Positions 14,778 to 20,925 of a DNA stretch of 23,798 nucleotides are shown here, in pieces. Where the stretch lies: NCBI GenBank assembly GCA_035640475.1, contig DASQWC010000167.1, positions 1-23,798 of the forward strand, given 5' to 3'. The notes under the pieces are model-generated. The model saw only the letters and a program-made list of their open reading frames with translations. It was not told the DNA's origin and made no database searches. Source of the DNA: DASQWC01 sp035640475 (GTDB lineage Bacteria > Actinomycetota > JAICYB01). Each line of letters opens with the position of its first letter. The stretch's first letter is position 1. The position numbers and the translations under genes were made by a program.

Positions 14778-16393
14778 CCGGCACGCTCCAGTACACGAAC
14801 GACGCCGGCCGACCCGTCCATCTCGACGAGATCGCCGTCGTGCAGTGCCGAACACGCACCTGCGGCAGCGACGACGGCCGGAATCCCGAGCTCGCGCGCG
14901 ACGATCACCGCGTGCGATAGCTCGCCGCCGACTTCCACGACGACCCCGACGGCCGGAATGAACAAGGGCGTCCACCCCGGGTCGGTGATCGGCGCGACCA
15001 GGATCTCTCCGACGGCCGGCGGTGTGCCGCGATACGGATCGAGGACGACCCGAACACGTCCCCGTGCCTCACCCGGGCTCCCGGCGACGCCCCGGAGCTC
15101 CTCGACCGCTGCCGGAGGAGGCGGTGCGGCCGCCATCGGTGTCCAGTCCTCGAGCGGCGGGATCTCGCCGAAGACGACCAGCGGTGCGGTTCGTGAGCGC
15201 AGGTCGTCGAAGCGCGTTGTTCGATCGGCGAGATCCAGCGGCAGCTCGTCGTTCAATGTTGCGCGCTGCAGCTCCTCGAACGTGAGCATGAAGACTTGGT
15301 CGGTGCGCGCGAGCAACCCGCGTTCGACGAGACGCTGCGCGAGCAGGTGCGCATCCAAACGGGCTTCGTTGAAGAGAACGATGCAGTTCGTCTTCGTCCG
15401 CTCGCGGGCCGGGACGAAGAACTTCGCGGCTTCCAGCCAGAACCCAAGCTCCGGCCACGAGCCGCCGAGCGTGCGCTCGATCTCGGCGACCGCTTCGGCA
15501 CGAACGTCCGCCGGATGCTGTTTCGGCGCCGCGCCGCGCGCGCTCGCGATCTGCTCTCGGACGACGTCGGGGACGATCTCCCACGACGGAGCGGCCAGCT
15601 CCCACTCGTTCGCGCCGCGGAATCCGTACTCCGTGAGGAAGTCGTTGAACCGCAGGCGGTAATCGCCGCCCTCGAGCTGGGCGAGCTCCGCGATCATCGT
15701 CGCCGGTCCGGCCGAGTCGACGTCCCCGAGTCCGGAGACCGCTCGCCGCGCCAGATCGTCTCCACGCTCGCCCAGGGCCTGCCGAAGCCCTTGCTGCAAA
15801 CCGCCGAACGCAACGCTGGACATGCTCGATGTGAGGATGTGGTCGTAGAAGAGCATCTCCGCCCGGTCGGCCATGTTGTCCATATCGGTGAGCAGCGCGA
15901 CGTCGCTCAATTGCGCGCGGTTCGTATTGGCGATCCGCCGGATCGCGAACGCCATCTCACGGTCCGCTTGAACGGACGCGCGCGGCGGGTTCTGCAGCAG
16001 TGACTCAACACCTGCGGCAACGCGCTTCCGCCGCTCTTCGTAGCCCGGCTCGTTCGGCTGTTCGTATGACGGAAGCTCGATTCCGATCGCGAAGAACTGG
16101 TGGTCGATCTCTTCGGGTGAGGTTCCCGGAGCCAGGTCGGCGGCGCGCCGGATCAGCGACAGATTGAGGTACGCATGTGCGCCGAAGAAGCCGATGATCC
16201 GGAACTCGTGATCGGTCGGATCCAAGATCGGAAGATCTCGCGTCCACAGCCGTCGCCAGCCCCGCTCCATCCGCGGCGTCATCAGCGAGCGGGTAAGTGG
16301 TGTTACCGCTGTCGGGAATACCTCTCCGACGTTGCCGCGCGTGTAGAGCGGGAACTCCTCGTCCGGCTCCGTGTCCTGCGGCCAGAGCGCCAT
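14774..16393 (-). CDS. PEP-utiliser-like protein: swivel phosphohistidine domain without ATP-grasp domain
   Basis: This 539-residue protein has a C-terminal PEP-utiliser mobile domain (about 425-535) with ITDPGWTPLF and GGELSHAVIVARELGIPAVV, where H494 is the phosphorylatable histidine. The preceding helical region (about 30-400) resembles the substrate-binding middle part of rifampin phosphotransferase-like and PEP-synthase-like proteins. The nucleotide-binding PPDK N-terminal domain is absent, and no gene for it is in the window. The protein is thus either phosphorylated by a partner encoded elsewhere, a component of a split enzyme, or has another role. A strong GGGGGAGG ribosome site precedes the ATG at 16393. 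It is divergent from the acyl-CoA ligase and convergent with the histidine phosphatase. Confidence 0.8.
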   Translation of the reverse strand: MALWPQDTEPDEEFPLYTRGNVGEVFPTAVTPLTRSLMTPRMERGWRRLWTRDLPILDPTDHEFRIIGFFGAHAYLNLSLIRRAADLAPGTSPEEIDHQFFAIGIELPSYEQPNEPGYEERRKRVAAGVESLLQNPPRASVQADREMAFAIRRIANTNRAQLSDVALLTDMDNMADRAEMLFYDHILTSSMSSVAFGGLQQGLRQALGERGDDLARRAVSGLGDVDSAGPATMIAELAQLEGGDYRLRFNDFLTEYGFRGANEWELAAPSWEIVPDVVREQIASARGAAPKQHPADVRAEAVAEIERTLGGSWPELGFWLEAAKFFVPARERTKTNCIVLFNEARLDAHLLAQRLVERGLLARTDQVFMLTFEELQRATLNDELPLDLADRTTRFDDLRSRTAPLVVFGEIPPLEDWTPMAAAPPPPAAVEELRGVAGSPGEARGRVRVVLDPYRGTPPAVGEILVAPITDPGWTPLFIPAVGVVVEVGGELSHAVIVARELGIPAVVAAAGACSALHDGDLVEMDGSAGVVRVLERAG

Positions 16394-16489
16394 GCAACCT
16401 CCCCCACAAGAAGGTCTATTCCCTTTTGTGCCCGGACCTCAAGACGAAAACTGCGTGCTACCCTGCCTTTCGCAAGCGCGTGAGGACCT

Positions 16490-16494
16490 GGAGG
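16490..16494 (+). promoter_or_regulatory. Ribosome binding site deciding the acyl-CoA ligase start
   Basis: GGAGG lies five bases before the GTG at 16500. Upstream in-frame starts back to 16371 lie over the divergent gene or its leader and lack such a site. Confidence 0.6.
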
Positions 16495-16499
16495 TGGCC

Positions 16500-18329
16500 G
16501 TGGCGAGGGACGTCGTCGCCGAGCAGAAGGACATCGACAAGACGGTGGAGGGGCAGACCGTCGTCGGACTCTTTCAGAACGCAACCAAGGAGTTCGCCAA
16601 CGTCGAAGCCCTCAAGTGGAAGGTCGGTGACGACTGGCAGTCCAAGACCTGGGCCGAGTTCGGCGAACACGTCCGCGACTTCGCAAAAGGCCTGGTCAGC
16701 TTAGGTTTAGCCCCGGGCGAATTCGTCAACCTGATCGGCTCGAACGTTCCGGAGTACTCCATCTCCGACTTCGGCGTCCTGCACGCCGGCGGCACGCCCG
16801 TCTCGCTCTACAACACGCTCGCACCCGAGCAGATCTCCTACATCGTCAACCACTGCGACGCGAAGTATGTGATCTGCGAGAACCGGGACTACTTCGAGAG
16901 TTTTCTCAAGATTCAGAACGAGGTCCCCGAGGTTCGGAAGGTGATCCTCTGGCGCGACGCCGAGGAGTTCGCCGACAACGACTGGGTCGTCTCCTACGAG
17001 TCCGTGCTCGCCGAGGGCCGCAAGCAGGACGACGCCGAGCTTTCCAGCCGCATGAAGGCCATCGATTCGTCGGACCTGGTGACGTTGATCTATACGTCGG
17101 GGACGACCGGGCCCCCGAAGGGCGTCATGGTCACGCACCGCAACGTGTGCTGGACGCTCGAGTCGTTGCTGCGCGCGATGCCGCTCGAACCGGGGCAGCG
17201 CCAGATCTCGTATCTGCCGATGGCGCATATCGCCGAGCGCATGGTCGGTCACTACATCCCGCTGCGGCTGGGATCGACGATCCACTTCTGCCCGAACCCT
17301 CGCGACGTCGCGGCGTACCTCACGGCCGTGCGACCGACGTTCTTCTTCGCCGTCCCGCGAATCTGGGAGAAGCTCTACCAAGGCCTGCAGAACGCGATCA
17401 ACAACAATCCCGACGAAGGACAGAAGAAAGCCGCGCAAGACGCGCTCGCCGCTACGACGGAGGTTGTCCGGCTCGAGAACGAAGGCAAGAAGGTGCCGGA
17501 CGATGTTCGCAAGCGCGCGGAAGACGCAAAACCCGTCACCGACTTCATCAAGCAGCTCGTCGGGCTGGATCAGGTCGTTAACGCCGGAACGGGAGCGGCG
17601 CCGATCGCCAAAGAGATTCTCGAGTTCTTCTGGGCGCTCGGCGTCCCGATCTACGAGGTGTACGGACAATCCGAGGACACCGGTCCGACGTCGTGGAACA
17701 CACCGGACTCACACCGGCTCGGCACGGTCGGTCCGAGCTTGCCCGGCGTTGAGACCGTTCTTGCCGACGACGGCGAGCTGCTCGTGCGCGGCGGCAACGT
17801 CACGCAGGGCTACTACAAGGAGCCGGAGCTCACGGCGGAAACATTCGACTCCGACGGCTGGCTGCACTCCGGCGACGTTGCCGAGTTCCAGGACGGCTTC
17901 ATCAAGATCGTCGACCGGAAGAAGGAGATCCTCATCACGGCCGGCGGCAAGAACATCGCGCCGTCCAACGTCGAGAACATGCTCAAGCAACACCCGCTCG
18001 TCGGCCAGGCGTGTCTGATCGCCGATCAGCGTCCGTTCGCCACCGCGCTCATCGCTCTCGATCCGGACGACGCAGCCGCGTGGGCGAAGCAGCAGGGGAA
18101 GCCGACCGATCTGGCTTCGCTCTCGCAGGATCCGGACGTGGTCGCCGATATCGAGGCGTACATCAAAGAGATGAACAAGCGACTGCACAATCAGGAGCAA
18201 GTCAAGAAGTTCACCGTGCTCCCGATGGAGTGGTCGGTCGACTCGGGCGAGGTCACGCCGACGCTGAAGATGAAGCGGAAGGTCGTGAACCAGAAGTACG
18301 AAGCCGAGATCGAATCGATGTACGCATGA
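16500..18329 (+). CDS. Long-chain fatty acid--CoA ligase (FadD15-like)
   Basis: This 609-residue AMP-forming enzyme activates fatty acids to acyl-CoA for degradation or lipid synthesis. The adenylation P-loop is YTSGTTGPPKG (198-208). Further motifs are EVYGQSEDTGPTSWN, GWLHSGDVAEFQDGFIKIVD, the hinge RKKEILITAGGKN, and the C-terminal catalytic lysine K590 in VTPTLKMKRK. Length and the C-terminal motif fit the FadD15 group of Actinomycetota, including the charged insertion between the P-loop and the substrate region (about 305-350). No signal peptide is present; it is probably membrane-associated on the cytoplasmic side. Start chosen by the GGAGG at 16490. The stop codon lies inside the first arm of a strong hairpin. 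Confidence 0.93.
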   Translation: MARDVVAEQKDIDKTVEGQTVVGLFQNATKEFANVEALKWKVGDDWQSKTWAEFGEHVRDFAKGLVSLGLAPGEFVNLIGSNVPEYSISDFGVLHAGGTPVSLYNTLAPEQISYIVNHCDAKYVICENRDYFESFLKIQNEVPEVRKVILWRDAEEFADNDWVVSYESVLAEGRKQDDAELSSRMKAIDSSDLVTLIYTSGTTGPPKGVMVTHRNVCWTLESLLRAMPLEPGQRQISYLPMAHIAERMVGHYIPLRLGSTIHFCPNPRDVAAYLTAVRPTFFFAVPRIWEKLYQGLQNAINNNPDEGQKKAAQDALAATTEVVRLENEGKKVPDDVRKRAEDAKPVTDFIKQLVGLDQVVNAGTGAAPIAKEILEFFWALGVPIYEVYGQSEDTGPTSWNTPDSHRLGTVGPSLPGVETVLADDGELLVRGGNVTQGYYKEPELTAETFDSDGWLHSGDVAEFQDGFIKIVDRKKEILITAGGKNIAPSNVENMLKQHPLVGQACLIADQRPFATALIALDPDDAAAWAKQQGKPTDLASLSQDPDVVADIEAYIKEMNKRLHNQEQVKKFTVLPMEWSVDSGEVTPTLKMKRKVVNQKYEAEIESMYA

Positions 18330-18379
18330 GCGAAGCTCATGCGTAGCCGCGGGGGGTTCGGGGGGCGCAGCTCCCCCGA
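18321..18379 (+). terminator. Two tandem hairpins after the acyl-CoA ligase
   Basis: The first is a perfect 11-bp inverted repeat TACGCATGAGC/GCTCATGCGTA at 18321-18345 with a GAA loop; it contains the TGA stop of the ligase. The second has arms TCGGGGG (18358-18364) and CCCCCGA (18373-18379) with an 8-base loop. There is no run of T after either, only an A/T-rich GAATAAAT at 18383-18390. They are therefore a candidate terminator or 3'-end stabiliser rather than a textbook intrinsic terminator. Confidence 0.55.
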
Positions 18380-18391
18380 TACGAATAAATA

Positions 18392-18871
18392 GTGGACTGG
18401 GACGGCTACCCGTCCGGCACGGCCGACGAGAAGACCCAGTTCATCGCTTATCTGGATCTGCATCGCAACGCGCTGATCGAGAAGGTCGAAGGACTCAGCG
18501 AGTCACAGGCGCGCTGGAAGCCGTCCCCAACGGCCAACTCACTGCTCAATCTCCTCGTGCACGTCGCGGGTGTCGAGTGCAACTGGTTTCAAAAGGTGAT
18601 CGGCGGCCGGCACGTCGAGCGTGATCGCGACGCGGAACTGGCGGAGCTTCCTCCCAACGTGACGATCGCATCGGCCGTCGACGGGTACCGCAAGGCGATT
18701 GCCGAGAGCAACGCCGTCCTCGACGGTGTCGGGCTGACGGACGCGTGTCGCGGCATGGACGAGCTCAACGTCCGCTGGGTGCTGCTCCACATGCTCGAAG
18801 AGCTGGCGCGCCACGCGGGCCACGCGGACATCACGCGCGAGCTGATCGACGGGACCGTCAACGACAACTGA
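18392..18871 (+). CDS. DinB-family protein (DUF664 type)
   Basis: A 159-residue four-helix-bundle protein of the DinB/DUF664 superfamily, many members of which are metal-dependent thiol S-transferases (mycothiol or bacillithiol) or of unknown function. Putative metal ligands are H57 in LLVHVAGVE and the histidines in HMLEELARHAGHADITREL (H141, H144). The closing GHADITREL block is typical of the DUF664 branch. The GTG start at 18392 has no ribosome binding site and is preceded by GATACGAATAAATA, so the message could be nearly leaderless. The sensor kinase follows after 19 bases. The enzyme's substrate is not known. Confidence 0.82.
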   Translation: MDWDGYPSGTADEKTQFIAYLDLHRNALIEKVEGLSESQARWKPSPTANSLLNLLVHVAGVECNWFQKVIGGRHVERDRDAELAELPPNVTIASAVDGYRKAIAESNAVLDGVGLTDACRGMDELNVRWVLLHMLEELARHAGHADITRELIDGTVNDN

Positions 18872-18890
18872 CGGTTCATATGCTCCATCT

Positions 18891-20015
18891 GTGAGCAACG
18901 AGCGTGCACTCGAGGCTTTGAGCGATGCGGTGCTTGCCGTTGCCTCCGAGCAATCCGTTGCGCCGATCTTGCAGAAGCTCGTCGATGCCGCCCGCGTGCT
19001 CGTGGGCGCGCGCTATGCGGCTCTGGGCATCCCCGATGAGGGTGAAGAGTTCTCGGAGTTTCTGGTGTCCGGGCTCACGCAGGAGGAGATCCTCACGCTC
19101 GGCCCCCTGCCGCGCACGCACGGGATGCTCGGCGCGGTCATGCAGTCGTTTGATTCGTTGCGCACTCCCGACCTCACCGCCGACCCGCGCGCCGAAGGCT
19201 GGTGGCCGCAAGGACATCCGGACATGCAATCGCTGCTCGGCGTCCCGATCGTGTCCAAGGGAACGGTGATCGGCGCCTTCTACCTCACGAACAAAGAGGA
19301 CGCCGACGAGTTCTCAGATGCCGATCAAGGGCTCATTGAGCGCTTCGCCGCCCACGCGGCCGTCGTCATCGAGAACGCACGCTTGCACGAGCAAAACCGC
19401 GAGCTGAGCATCGTCGAAGAGCGCAATCGCCTCGCGCGAGATCTGCATGACTCCGTGACGCAAACGCTGTTCAGCCTGAGCCTCACCGCCGAAGCGGCGG
19501 CCGAGCTCGTCGACCGCGATCCGGACGGCGCCCGCGAGCAAACGCGGAAGGTCGCGGAGCTTGCACGTGACGCGCTCGGCGAGCTGCGGACGCTCGTGTT
19601 CGAGCTCCGCCCCGCGGAGCTCGAAGCCGACGGTCTGGTCGCGACGCTCCGGAAGCACGTCGAGGTCATTCGACGTGCTTCCGGACTCGACGTGTCGCTC
19701 GAGGTCGCCGGCTCAGACGAGATCGATTCCGACGTCGAGCGCGAGGCCTACCGCATCGTCCAAGAGGCACTGAACAACGCGGTGAGGCATTCGGGAGCGC
19801 AAACGGTCGTCGTCGCCATCGACGCGAAGCCCACGAGTCTCCGCGCGACGATCACCGACGACGGCAAAGGCTTCGATCCCAAAGCGCTCCCCGTGCGTGC
19901 GAAGCACCTCGGGCTCACGTCGATGGAGGAGCGCGCCCGTAAGGTCGGCGGTGCCGTACGGATCGATTCCGAACCGGGACGCGGGACGACGGTGACGTTC
20001 GAGGCCGGCGAGTGA
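18891..20015 (+). CDS. GAF-domain sensor histidine kinase (NarL-system type)
   Basis: A 374-residue soluble kinase with no membrane segment. It has an N-terminal GAF domain (about 20-165), a HisKA_3 dimerisation helix with phospho-acceptor H186 in NRLARDLHDSVTQ, and an HATPase domain with N-box EALNNAVRH (292-300), DDGKGFD (323-329) and GRGTTVTF (363-370). The GAF segment WWPQGHPDMQSLLGVPI resembles the GAF domains of mycobacterial DosS/DosT. H109 could correspond to the haem-ligand position there, but this motif also occurs in GAF domains without haem, so the signal sensed is unknown. TATGCT at 18879-18884 six bases before the GTG could be a -10 element for a leaderless message. It overlaps the response regulator by four bases. 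Confidence 0.92.
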   Translation: MSNERALEALSDAVLAVASEQSVAPILQKLVDAARVLVGARYAALGIPDEGEEFSEFLVSGLTQEEILTLGPLPRTHGMLGAVMQSFDSLRTPDLTADPRAEGWWPQGHPDMQSLLGVPIVSKGTVIGAFYLTNKEDADEFSDADQGLIERFAAHAAVVIENARLHEQNRELSIVEERNRLARDLHDSVTQTLFSLSLTAEAAAELVDRDPDGAREQTRKVAELARDALGELRTLVFELRPAELEADGLVATLRKHVEVIRRASGLDVSLEVAGSDEIDSDVEREAYRIVQEALNNAVRHSGAQTVVVAIDAKPTSLRATITDDGKGFDPKALPVRAKHLGLTSMEERARKVGGAVRIDSEPGRGTTVTFEAGE

Positions 20016-20662
20016 CCGACACCGTGTCGGTATTTCTCGTCGACGATCATCCTGTCGTTCGGCAAGGATTGCGCACGTTCCTGCAGACGCTGGACGACAT
20101 CGAGGTCGTCGGCGAAGCCGGCAGTGCTGAAGAAGCGCTTCCGTTGATCGCCGACGCGCTTCCGGATGTCGTCCTGATGGATCTCGTTCTCGGCGGCATG
20201 GACGGGATCGAAGCAACCCGCCGCGTTCGGGAGTCGAGCCCGTCGGTGAGGGTGATCGTGCTCACGAGCTTTGCCGACGACGAGAAGGTCTTTCCCGCCA
20301 TCAAGGCCGGAGCTGCCGGCTACGTCCTGAAGGACGTCGAGCCGAGCGAGCTCGCCGAAGGGATTCGCTCCGTCAACAGGGGCGAGGCGCTCGTCCATCC
20401 GTCGGTCGCAGCGAAGCTCATGCAAGAGGTCGCGTCGGGTCGATCGCGAGCGCCGGGCGGCGATCTGACCGACCGCGAGCTCGAAGTGCTGCGTCACATC
20501 GCGCGGGGAATGTCGAACAAGGAGATCGCGACCGAGCTCGTGATCGCGGAGAAGACGGTGAAGACACACGTGTCGAACATCCTGGCCAAGCTGCATCTCG
20601 CGGATCGCACGCAGGCTGCGCTCTATGCCGTGCGCGAGGGTCTGGCCGACGAGCCGAGCTAG
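20012..20662 (+). CDS. NarL/FixJ-family response regulator
   Basis: A 216-residue transcription factor partnered with the upstream kinase (GTGA overlap). The receiver domain (1-120) has acidic residues D11-D12, phospho-acceptor D57 in VVLMDLVLGG, T85 and K107. A LuxR-type helix-turn-helix occupies about 150-212, with LTDRELEVLRHIARGMSNKE and KTVKTHVSNILAKLHLADRT. Target genes are unknown; autoregulation or control of neighbours is possible but no operator was recognised. Its TAG stop shares the CTAG at 20659-20662 with the convergent selenoprotein gene, and no terminator lies between them. Confidence 0.95.
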   Translation: MTDTVSVFLVDDHPVVRQGLRTFLQTLDDIEVVGEAGSAEEALPLIADALPDVVLMDLVLGGMDGIEATRRVRESSPSVRVIVLTSFADDEKVFPAIKAGAAGYVLKDVEPSELAEGIRSVNRGEALVHPSVAAKLMQEVASGRSRAPGGDLTDRELEVLRHIARGMSNKEIATELVIAEKTVKTHVSNILAKLHLADRTQAALYAVREGLADEPS

Positions 20663-20883
20663 CTCAGCGCGCCGGCGATCTCTTCGTAATTGGGAAAGCG
20701 TCCCGTCTTCTTCTTGGAAAACACGAGCTTTCCGTCGACCACGAACTCGAACGCGCCGCCCGAGCCGGGGATCAGCTTCAATTCCTCGATGTCGTCCTCG
20801 TGCTGCGCGAGGACTTTAGCCGCCAGACCGACGGCTTGATCCGTGTACCCTCACTCGCTGCAGTACGTGAGCTCGATCTTCAA
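20659..20883 (-). CDS. SelW/Rdx-family selenoprotein with in-frame TGA (Sec11)
   Basis: A 74-residue thioredoxin-like redox protein, MKIELTYCSE-U-GYTDQ onward. The TGA at 20851-20853 falls exactly where SelW-type proteins have selenocysteine or cysteine in CxxU/CxxC (YCGAUGY in SelW). The frame stays open to the TAG, and the downstream part carries family features: LKLIPGSGGAFEFVVDG and LVFSKKKTGRFPNYEEI. A gene finder using TGA as a stop would miss it. The TTG start at 20883 has AAAGGA at 20892-20897 eight bases upstream. A SECIS-like hairpin follows the TGA. Likely role: thiol/selenol redox chemistry in the cytoplasm; the exact substrate is unknown for bacterial members. The alternative, a Cys-to-stop mutation, is less likely given the codon position and hairpin. 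SelA, SelB, SelC and SelD would have to be encoded elsewhere. Confidence 0.88.
20809..20853 (-). promoter_or_regulatory. Bacterial SECIS-like hairpin with UGA codon
   Basis: Directly after the UGA (20853-20851) the message can fold into AGCCGUC (20836-20830), loop GGUCU (20829-20825), and GGCGGCU (20824-20818). This is a 7-bp stem with one G-U pair. The GGUCU loop is the one in the E. coli fdhF SECIS that SelB binds. The loop begins 21 bases after the UGA, within the usual bacterial range. A lower helix GAGG (20852-20849) with CCUC (20812-20809) would close around the UGA. Confidence 0.8.
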
Positions 20884-20891
20884 GCGCTGAT

Positions 20892-20899
20892 TCCTTTCT
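20892..20899 (-). promoter_or_regulatory. Ribosome binding site deciding the selenoprotein start
   Basis: Read on the minus strand this is AGAAAGGA, eight bases before the TTG at 20883. It supports the TTG start, which gives the MKIELTYC beginning expected for the family. Confidence 0.6.
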
Positions 20900-20908
20900 G
20901 AACGCTGT

Positions 20909-20916
20909 GGTATAGC
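20909..20916. promoter_or_regulatory. Possible overlapping divergent -10 elements
   Basis: In the 42-base gap between the selenoprotein and the acyl-CoA synthetase, GGTATAGCC reads TATAGC on the plus strand and TATACC on the minus strand. Both resemble -10 boxes at sensible distances from the two starts. No -35 element is convincing. Confidence 0.25.
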
Positions 20917-20925
20917 CAAGAGTAC

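Noticed and set aside
16396..16423. GGGAAT-N19-GTT on the minus strand before the PEP-utiliser gene
   Set aside because: The spacing is 19 rather than 18, and the GTT lies two bases before the ATG within the ribosome binding site, so transcription would start inside the gene.
20851..20853. TGA as a simple nonsense mutation in a dead SelW-like gene
   Set aside because: It is the only interruption, falls on the exact selenocysteine position, and is followed by a hairpin with a known SelB-binding loop. A random mutation would not bring these together.
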